From CAWBQO01 sp963790965 (lineage in GTDB: Bacteria; Bacteroidota; Rhodothermia; Rhodothermales; DASSAV01), in NCBI GenBank assembly GCA_963790965.1, contig CAWBQO010000006.1, positions 186,001-250,000 on the forward strand: a DNA stretch of 64,000 nt, in the 5' to 3' direction. The first letter of the stretch is position 1. Each line of letters begins with the position of its first letter. A model generated the notes under the pieces. That model did not search any database. It worked only from the letters and a program-made list of their open reading frames with translations, and was not told where the DNA came from. Both the position numbers and the translations under genes were made by a program. Positions 57,625-64,000 of the stretch are shown one piece after another.

Positions 57625-58056
57625 ATGGACGCAGCTTCCTGGGTGGCCGATTATGGACTCTACGGCCTTGCTGTCGCCGCCTTCATTGGCGCAACGTTTA
57701 TCCCGGTTTCCTCGGAGATCGCCGTCGTGGCGGCGCTCAGTCTCGGCCTTCCCGCATGGCAAGTGCTCCTTAGCGCCTCGGCCGGCAATGCGGCCGGAGC
57801 CACGTTCGATTACGGACTCGGGTGGATGTTCAGCGAAGCGACGCGCACCAAACTCGAAGGCTCCCGCGCCGGCAGGCGGAGCCTCCGATGGGTGGAAAAG
57901 TACGGCAAATGGACGCTCTTTGGCTCCTGGCTACCCGTCCTCGGCGATCCAATCTGCCTTGCCGCCGGTATGCTGCGCCTGTCTCCCGTGTTCTTCGCGG
58001 CAGCCGGTATCGGGACCCGCATTGGGCGCTACGTGTTACTTATCTACCTTTTCTAA
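57625..58056 (+). CDS. DedA/YqaA-family membrane protein
   Basis: 143-residue, short SNARE-associated (VTT/DedA) protein of the YqaA type: GATFIPVSSEIAVVAALSLG, SASAGNAAGATFDYGLGW, and WVEKYGKWTLFGSWLPVLGDPICLAAGMLR with the Gly-Asp pair. Members are inner-membrane lipid-scramblase-like proteins needed for envelope stability. It is followed after 9 bases by the YihY gene. Confidence 0.9.
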   Translation: MDAASWVADYGLYGLAVAAFIGATFIPVSSEIAVVAALSLGLPAWQVLLSASAGNAAGATFDYGLGWMFSEATRTKLEGSRAGRRSLRWVEKYGKWTLFGSWLPVLGDPICLAAGMLRLSPVFFAAAGIGTRIGRYVLLIYLF

Positions 58057-58065
58057 ACAGATAAG

Positions 58066-59217
58066 GTGTTAGTCGGTAGGATGGACCTTGAAGGGGCACG
58101 GCGGCATCGGCCCTTCATGAAGATCCTTCCGGTGGCACCACGGACGCAGCGTATGGCCGTAGTTCAGTCATATGGGACGCGGGTAAAGATACTCTTCTCC
58201 TATTACCTTGGCGGCATATACCGCCAGCTCAACGACAAGGAGATCTTCCTGTGGGCGCAGGCCATCGCCTTCAGGGTGCTCGTGACGATCGTCCCCATCG
58301 TGATCCTCGCCACCGGTATTCTCGGGCAGATCTTTTTGGGAGGCGAGGACGCCTTCGACCGCGTCGCCGGCTACATCCGCTCGTTCGTTCCCTACCAGAG
58401 CGACGAGCTGATCAACATGCTTCGGCAGCTTCAGGGTTCGACGACGACCTTTCTGAGCATCGGTGGGGTCGGCCTTCTGTATGCCGTTATGACGCTCTTC
58501 ACGACGCTGCGGACCGTAATTGCCAACATCTTCCAAGAAGAGTGGCATTTGAGGCGGACAATCCTTGGCGGCTATTTGTTTGACCTCCGCATGGCGGCGC
58601 AGGTGGGGCTACTTTTCCTGCTCTCCTTCGGCCTCTCGTTCGGCATGAACGCGCTCAACAGCTTCGGCGCTGATGCGCTGATGCGGGCGGGTCTCAATTA
58701 CGCTTTCCTGACGCAAGGTTGGAACTGGATCTTCAACACCTTTGGCTTGCTGCTGCCATTCCTTCTCACGGTAGGAATGTTCTTTCAGCTGTTCCTCTTC
58801 GTGCCCAAACCGCACCCGCCCAAGCGGAGCGCGTTGATGGGTGCCGTAGTAACGGGCCTTCTCTGGGAAGCGGCGAAGTTTGCCTTCACGTTCTATGCCA
58901 CCCAGGCCGGCCGCTTCGACCGCTACCGAACCGTACCGGGAGACGAAGGGATAAGCCCGTTCGTGGGCGTGTTCGGTCTGCTCGTCGCCTTCGTCTTTTG
59001 GATCTACTACTCCGGCGTCGTGCTGTGCATCGGGGCCATCTTCGGGCTGCTCCACGAGAAGCGGCTGCGTTCGCGCCGGAGGCTTCGCGCAGCGCCGAGC
59101 GAAGAAGAGGAGCCGGAAACCGCCCTTGCGCTCCCGCCCGGCGACGCGGCGGGCGTCCCGCACACGGAATCGGCTCCGGAAGAGGGCGCGCTGCGGGAAG
59201 AGTCAACGGAACATTGA
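58066..59217 (+). CDS. YihY/BrkB-family membrane protein
   Basis: Up to 383 residues from a GTG at 58066; ATGs at 58081, 58117 and 58153 would trim an N-terminal part with no family likeness. Family core: KEIFLWAQAIAFRVLVTIVP, GGVGLLYAVMTLFTTLRTVI and GVFGLLVAFVFWIYYSGVVL with six membrane helices. Formerly named ribonuclease BN by mistake; its real function is not established. It ends in an acidic tail with runs of Glu. The Omp85 gene starts 11 bases downstream. Confidence 0.88.
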   Translation: MLVGRMDLEGARRHRPFMKILPVAPRTQRMAVVQSYGTRVKILFSYYLGGIYRQLNDKEIFLWAQAIAFRVLVTIVPIVILATGILGQIFLGGEDAFDRVAGYIRSFVPYQSDELINMLRQLQGSTTTFLSIGGVGLLYAVMTLFTTLRTVIANIFQEEWHLRRTILGGYLFDLRMAAQVGLLFLLSFGLSFGMNALNSFGADALMRAGLNYAFLTQGWNWIFNTFGLLLPFLLTVGMFFQLFLFVPKPHPPKRSALMGAVVTGLLWEAAKFAFTFYATQAGRFDRYRTVPGDEGISPFVGVFGLLVAFVFWIYYSGVVLCIGAIFGLLHEKRLRSRRRLRAAPSEEEEPETALALPPGDAAGVPHTESAPEEGALREESTEH

Positions 59218-59228
59218 ACACGCGCAGC

Positions 59229-61361
59229 ATGCTCTTCGCCGGGAAACTTTCCCTGATTCTTTGCGCCATGTGCGCCTTCTCCGCCACGGCCTTTGCGCAG
59301 ACGCCGCTGCGTTATATCGACGACGATACCCGGGTGAAGAGCGTAGAGTTTCGGTTCGTGTCCTCGGAGACGTTCGAAGAAAGCCTGCTTAAGGAGCAGA
59401 TTCTTACCGATGGGCCGGGCTTCTGGGACAAGGTCAAAAAGGTACTCCCGTTCCTCTCGGCCGGCAAGTACCCGTTCGATCCGGTCGAGCTGCAAAAAGA
59501 CGTCGTGCGGCTGCGCGCCTTCTATCGTCAAAACGGTTTCCTTGACCCCACCATCGACTACCGAGCCTCTCAGCTCGACACCTCGGCAAATACTATCCGC
59601 GTCATCTTCGCCATCGAAGAAGGGCCGCCGCTTCTTATTCAGGACGTGGGCTTCTTTGCGCCCGGCGGCGATTACGCCTACTACCAACTTCCCCCCGACC
59701 TGCAGGACAACTGGATCGGGTTCCGCGACGACATCACGGTTCGCACCGGCGACCGCTACACCGCTCTCGACCGGCTTCGCATAACGGACCAGGTCGTGCG
59801 CTGGCTCCAGAATCAGGGCTACGCTTTTGCCTCGGTCGATGCGGACGTGGATACCGACTCGGTGGACAACGTGGTCGACTTGAGCTTCGTCGTGGATCCA
59901 GGGCCGCTGGGCCGTTTTGACCCGATCGTGGTGGAAGGCGAAGGCCGCGTCTCCGAGCGGGTGATCCGGCGGGAGCTGCCGTTCAACCGGGGCGATCGGT
60001 TCGATCTTCGCAGATTGACGCAGGGCCAGCGTGAGCTGTTCGCCCTCAACGCCTTTCGCGTGGCTTTGACAGAGATTCCGGACGATCAGCCGCGAGACAG
60101 CACGGTCGGCGTGCTCGTGCGGGTTCGCGAGGCCAAGCCGCGGTACGTGACGGCGCAGACCGGCTACGGCCGCACCAACGGTGTCAGCGTCGAGGGCCAG
60201 TGGACGCACCGCAACTTCATCGGTGGCGCTCGCACGTTTACCGTGAGCGCTATCGCGCAGACGGGCTTCGGTGCCGCGCTGCCTACTGGGTCCCTTCCGG
60301 CACGCCTCTTTCGCACGGGTGTCTCGCTGCGTCAGCCCTACATCTACTCTACCAAGCTCTCCGGCACGATCTCTCCCTTCGTCCAGTACGAGTATGATCC
60401 GCAGGTGCTGCCCGGCGACGACTGGTTCGGCATCAACACGCGGCAACTCGGAGCCAATGCGAGCTTGCTTTACGAGTTCTTTCCGTACCGCACGGCCACG
60501 GCGCAGTACGCGTACACGCGCGTGCTGCTGCGCAACCGCGTACCCACCCTCATCAACCCCGACTCGGTGCTGACGGACAATCAGCGCGACCCGTTTAACC
60601 GCAGCATTCTCTCGACGAGCGCCGTCCTCGGGCGCGCCGACAACTACATCGATCCGACCAACGGCTTGCTGTTCCGGCCCTATCTGGAACTGGGCGGTGC
60701 CTTTCTCGGGTCCGATATCGAGTACTTCAAGATCGGCAGCGAAGTCACCACCTACCGGCCCATCCGAGGCCGGATCGGCTTCGCCGGTCGACTGGCGGGC
60801 GGCAAGCTCTGGCCGTTCGGCTACAGCAAGAATGCGCTCACCGGCAGCGTTCCGGTCAGCGACAGTCTGCGCTTTGAAAACCGGTTCGATCCGATCCTCT
60901 TCTACGCCGGCGGCCCGACGCTTCGCGGCTGGGTCGCGGGTCAGGCGGGGCCGAAAGATCCGCGCGTCATCGCCCGGCGCAATGCCCGCAACAACCTGAT
61001 CGCGGACACCCTCTACGAAGCGCGCGGCGGCTATGCCCTGCTCGGCGGCAACGCCGAGCTAAGAATGCCCTTCCCCGGGCTGGGGCCGGCCTGGAGCAGC
61101 GCCCTTTTCTTCGACGCGGCCATGATTGGCGACGACCTTACCTCCGTCAGCGATGTTCTTATGGATATCGGCACCGGCATTCGCTACAAAACCCCGGTCG
61201 GCTTCATCCGGATAGACGTAGCCTACAAGCTCAATCCTTCCTTCGAGGACCTCCGGGATCCCAACGACGTCCTGCGCTACCGGCAAGGCAACGGCGACAA
61301 ACCGGATCCGCAGTGGATGAACCGGATCAACCTCCAACTCAGCATCGGACAGGCGTTTTAA
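59229..61361 (+). CDS. Omp85-family outer-membrane assembly protein (BamA/TamA type)
   Basis: 710 residues from ATG 59229, which starts a signal peptide (LFAGKLSLILCAMCAFSATA); the open frame back to 58719 overlaps the YihY gene and is not real. POTRA-like repeats follow in the periplasmic half (GKYPFDPVELQKDVVRLRAF, LDRLRITDQVVRWLQNQGYA, FDLRRLTQGQRELFALNAFR), then a 16-strand barrel with YQLP-type strands, GGPTLRGWVAGQAG, the conserved substrate-lid loop, and the C-terminal strand INLQLSIGQAF. The following TamB-like gene makes TamA the likelier role, although the POTRA count (three or so) does not settle it. Confidence 0.9.
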   Translation: MLFAGKLSLILCAMCAFSATAFAQTPLRYIDDDTRVKSVEFRFVSSETFEESLLKEQILTDGPGFWDKVKKVLPFLSAGKYPFDPVELQKDVVRLRAFYRQNGFLDPTIDYRASQLDTSANTIRVIFAIEEGPPLLIQDVGFFAPGGDYAYYQLPPDLQDNWIGFRDDITVRTGDRYTALDRLRITDQVVRWLQNQGYAFASVDADVDTDSVDNVVDLSFVVDPGPLGRFDPIVVEGEGRVSERVIRRELPFNRGDRFDLRRLTQGQRELFALNAFRVALTEIPDDQPRDSTVGVLVRVREAKPRYVTAQTGYGRTNGVSVEGQWTHRNFIGGARTFTVSAIAQTGFGAALPTGSLPARLFRTGVSLRQPYIYSTKLSGTISPFVQYEYDPQVLPGDDWFGINTRQLGANASLLYEFFPYRTATAQYAYTRVLLRNRVPTLINPDSVLTDNQRDPFNRSILSTSAVLGRADNYIDPTNGLLFRPYLELGGAFLGSDIEYFKIGSEVTTYRPIRGRIGFAGRLAGGKLWPFGYSKNALTGSVPVSDSLRFENRFDPILFYAGGPTLRGWVAGQAGPKDPRVIARRNARNNLIADTLYEARGGYALLGGNAELRMPFPGLGPAWSSALFFDAAMIGDDLTSVSDVLMDIGTGIRYKTPVGFIRIDVAYKLNPSFEDLRDPNDVLRYRQGNGDKPDPQWMNRINLQLSIGQAF

Positions 61362-61365
61362 TTCT

Positions 61366-64000
61366 ATGGCGGACCTGGATCGACATAGCGATGCCCCGGA
61401 AGAGGCTCCCCGCTCGGAGGACGCTCGCGAGCACCGCCGCTGGTCCACCGGCCGGCGCGTGCTGCGTGTGGTGGGCTATGTGCTGGCGGGAATCGTCGGC
61501 GTCGTCGCCCTGCTCGTGCTCATCGTCGTCCTTGCCCTTCAAACGGAATGGGGGCGTGGCAAGACCAAGGCGTTCGCGCTCCAGCGCCTAAACGCCCTGT
61601 TCGACGGTGCCGAACTGAAAGCGGGCGATTTGCGCGGCAACATCATCGGCAACTTCACGCTGCCGGACGCCTACCTGGTTACGACCGAAGGCGACACGCT
61701 CGCCCAGGTCGACACGCTCCGCGCAAGCTATAACCTGCTGCCCCTCCTGCAAACGCGCCTCGAACTCAAGAACATCGACCTGATCGATCCAAATGTCTGG
61801 ATGCACCAGGGGCGCGACGGCACGTGGGACCTGCTGAACGTAATCGCCAAAGACGACTCCGTCGCCGTCGATACCGCGGCCACGTTCTTTACCAAGCTTG
61901 TCATCAAGCTGGATCAATTAACGGTCAAGGATGGATACGTGTTCGCCGACTTTTACGCGCCGGGGCGCGACTCCACGCTGATCGTCGACAGCCTTTTTGT
62001 CGATCTCGGCGAGGTGTCGCTCCGGCAAGACCTTGCCGCGGTCATCAACAACGCCGACGCGAAGGTTCGCCCGCCCGGGCAGAGTTACCGCGCGGACTTC
62101 AGTCTGGCCGGCTCCTACAAGGACCGGTTCTTGAGCCTGACCGCGCTCAGGCTGAAGTCGCCGAAGAGCGACGTGCAGGGACGCGGGCAGCTCCGAATGC
62201 CCGGCAATGAAACGCAGAACGTTCGGGACGTGGACTTCAAAGTCGCGGCCAATCCGCTCCATTTTGCCGACATCAACCCCTTCATTCCGGCGCTGGAGGG
62301 CCAGGGCGACGTGCAGATGAACCTCGCTGTGGACGGAGCGATCGACAGCCTGAACATCAACCTCGACGCCGTCTTTTCGCGCGGTGGCACCATTAAGGCG
62401 GACGGCTTTCTCACCGCAGCCGGGAATGGACCGCAGATTTACCGCTTGAAGGGTGCCGTCGCCCGGCTCGATCCGCAGACGATCATGGGAAGCGGCGTGA
62501 GCAAAGGATTGTTTAATGCCGAGTTCGATGTCGATCTCACCGGCCCCACCCTGCAGAACGTGAGTGGGACCGTCGGCGCGCAGGTGGCCGACTCCCGCTA
62601 TGGCGACTACGCGGTCTCCCGCGCCGTGCTGAACGCCGACGTGAAGAACGGCCAGGCGGATTTTGATCTCAAAACCGCCCTGCGAGGCACCGGGATCGCC
62701 GCTCAGGGCACCATCCGGCCGTTTGACGACATACCCACCTACAACATCGCCGCGCGCGTCTCCGACTTTAACATCGGCCGGTTCATGGACGGCTCGACCA
62801 TGACCTCCGACCTGACCGCGCGCCTTACCGTCGTCGGCTCGGGTTTCTCCATCGACACCGCCTCCGTAGATGCCCGCATCGATGTCGAGCCGTCGACCGT
62901 CAACGGCTACCCGGTCGAGAGCGCCGCGCTGGACGTGCGTCTGCGCGAGAAGGTGGTGGATTTCGACGCCCGCGTGCTCGTTCCCGACGGCCGTTTCATC
63001 GCTGACGGCGGCCTGAATTTCCGCGGCGAAGAGCTGACGTATGAGGTTTACAGAGGTCGCTTCGAGAACGTGGATGTTGCCGCTCTGACGGGTTCGGATA
63101 CCACCCGGAGCGCCTTCTTCGGCTCCTTTGCGCTCTCGGGCAAGGGCACGGATCCGCAGACCCTTTCGGCAAAGTTTGACTTGAACATTTCGAGCGGGGT
63201 TTACGGCGACATCAACATCGCCGCCGCCAATGCTCGCGGAACGCTCCGCAGCGGGCTGCTGAATGCCGCCGTCGACGCTGACCTGACGGATGCCGGTACG
63301 CTGGACCTCGCGCTCACGGCCCGTCCCTTCCGCGACGCGCCCACCTACACCATCGAGCGCGGCGTCTTCCGCAACCTCGATCTGGCGGCCCTCACCGGCA
63401 ACGCCGCGCTGCAGACCGACCTCTCCGGCCGTATCACCGGCAGCGGACGCGGCTTTGATATGCAGACGCTTGCGTTTGACGGCAGGATCGACTTGCAACC
63501 CTCGCGCGTCAATGAGCAGGAAATATCGGAGGCGTCGGTGGACCTCACCATGCGGCAGGGCGCGCTCAGCTACGACCTGTACGCCAATCTTCCCGAAGGA
63601 CAGACGCGGCTCAAAGGCAGGGCGCAACCGTTCGGCGACGTGCCCACGTACACCGTTAGCGACGGGCGATTTACGCATTTGAACCTCGGTGCGCTGCTCG
63701 GCAATCCGAGTCTCACTTCGGACTTGACGGGCACGCTCATCCTCGACGGACGCGGCTTCGACCCCTCCACCGCCAACATCGACGCGCGGCTGGCGCTACA
63801 GCCTTCCCGCATCAACGAGCAAGAGATCGAGTCTGCCGCAATCTCGCTGCAGGTCGACGGCGGAAGCGTGCGGTTCAGCACCCGGCTCGAACTGCCGGAG
63901 GGTACGACGCAGCTGGCCGGCAACGTGCTGCTTGGCGCCGAGCCGCCGACGTACGCCATCACCGAAGGCCGACTTCAGAACCTGAACCTCGGCGCGCTGC
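61366..64000 (+). CDS. TamB-like translocation and assembly protein, 3' end outside window
   Basis: An open frame from ATG 61366 to the right edge (878 residues so far) with no stop. An N-terminal cytoplasmic stretch leads to one membrane anchor (VGYVLAGIVGVVALLVLIVV), then the AsmA/TamB pattern (LQTEWGRGKTKAFALQRLN, LFDGAELKAGDLRGNIIGNF). A long beta-rich part contains units of about 100 residues that repeat the sequence PTY..I..G.F.NL. Such proteins form periplasm-spanning lipid-binding grooves that bring phospholipids or substrates to an Omp85 partner. It lies 4 bases after the Omp85 gene, so the two form a TamAB-like pair. Confidence 0.9.
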   Translation, partial: MADLDRHSDAPEEAPRSEDAREHRRWSTGRRVLRVVGYVLAGIVGVVALLVLIVVLALQTEWGRGKTKAFALQRLNALFDGAELKAGDLRGNIIGNFTLPDAYLVTTEGDTLAQVDTLRASYNLLPLLQTRLELKNIDLIDPNVWMHQGRDGTWDLLNVIAKDDSVAVDTAATFFTKLVIKLDQLTVKDGYVFADFYAPGRDSTLIVDSLFVDLGEVSLRQDLAAVINNADAKVRPPGQSYRADFSLAGSYKDRFLSLTALRLKSPKSDVQGRGQLRMPGNETQNVRDVDFKVAANPLHFADINPFIPALEGQGDVQMNLAVDGAIDSLNINLDAVFSRGGTIKADGFLTAAGNGPQIYRLKGAVARLDPQTIMGSGVSKGLFNAEFDVDLTGPTLQNVSGTVGAQVADSRYGDYAVSRAVLNADVKNGQADFDLKTALRGTGIAAQGTIRPFDDIPTYNIAARVSDFNIGRFMDGSTMTSDLTARLTVVGSGFSIDTASVDARIDVEPSTVNGYPVESAALDVRLREKVVDFDARVLVPDGRFIADGGLNFRGEELTYEVYRGRFENVDVAALTGSDTTRSAFFGSFALSGKGTDPQTLSAKFDLNISSGVYGDINIAAANARGTLRSGLLNAAVDADLTDAGTLDLALTARPFRDAPTYTIERGVFRNLDLAALTGNAALQTDLSGRITGSGRGFDMQTLAFDGRIDLQPSRVNEQEISEASVDLTMRQGALSYDLYANLPEGQTRLKGRAQPFGDVPTYTVSDGRFTHLNLGALLGNPSLTSDLTGTLILDGRGFDPSTANIDARLALQPSRINEQEIESAAISLQVDGGSVRFSTRLELPEGTTQLAGNVLLGAEPPTYAITEGRLQNLNLGAL

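Noticed and set aside
58719..59228. Upstream extension of the Omp85 frame
   Set aside because: It overlaps the YihY/BrkB gene in another frame; the signal peptide begins at 59229.
61918..63678. 586-residue minus-strand open frame
   Set aside because: Antisense to the TamB-like gene, which has a membrane anchor, family pattern and an unbroken frame to the window edge.

Overview
The window is a GC-rich (roughly 60 %), gene-dense stretch of chromosome from a Bacteroidota-type bacterium, most likely the Rhodothermota/Rhodothermia side of that group. The lineage call is an inference. It rests on family content: a PUR-domain (DUF3276) protein, a DUF2723 GT-C-like protein, an ECF sigma/FecR(DUF4974)/STN-plug TonB receptor/DUF4249 locus, a Tgt without zinc ligands, a family B DNA polymerase, and high GC. 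No rRNA, CRISPR array, phage or complete insertion sequence was seen.

Layout. 1-5.2 kb: C-terminal part of a hybrid histidine kinase, a family B DNA polymerase split by a frameshift, and HMG-CoA lyase. 5.2-5.8 kb: nested short repeats. 5.8-18 kb: mostly housekeeping metabolism (gcvP, rnc, an aldehyde dehydrogenase, a DUF819 membrane protein, metG, hisB, proC), then a YefM antitoxin with a truncated YoeB toxin and a Na/Ca exchanger. 18-23 kb: tRNA-Gln, prs, ribosomal protein L25, pth and a membrane pyrophosphatase. 23-28 kb: a lipoprotein gene broken by repeats, rsmI, a periplasmic thioredoxin-like protein and a DUF2723 protein. 28-31.5 kb: repeats, a cold-shock gene with a long leader, ybeY, an SGNH hydrolase and pnuC. 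31.5-37.5 kb (minus strand): metH, an alpha/beta hydrolase, the PUR-domain protein and purine nucleoside phosphorylase. 37.7-42.3 kb (minus): a membrane SpoIIE-type phosphatase broken by two frameshifts, an AI-2E-family protein and recX broken by one. 42.3-47.9 kb (minus): the cell-surface-signalling TonB uptake locus. 48-57.4 kb: UbiA, TPR and DAACS proteins, a pair of uncharacterised genes (YbjN-like plus a four-helix membrane protein), a BLUF photoreceptor, tgt and a second AI-2E protein. 57.6-64 kb: DedA/YqaA, YihY/BrkB, then an Omp85 (BamA/TamA) protein followed 4 bases later by a TamB-like protein that runs off the window.

The main non-gene signal is a ~170-bp dispersed element with terminal inverted repeats (AGGAGGCTGTTG / CAACAGCCTCCT) present four times (5.6, 18.0, 23.6, 37.6 kb). 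One copy is flanked by a probable target-site duplication, one supplies the stop codon of gcvP, and one is fused into a broken lipoprotein gene. It looks like a MITE whose parent transposase is not in this window. A second, ~72-bp repeat with GTGTCAT/ATGACAC ends occurs alongside it. Four single-base frameshifts in three otherwise well-conserved genes suggest either assembly indels or recent gene decay; raw reads would decide.

All calls come from reading the sequence and remembered family motifs; no database or folding search was run.
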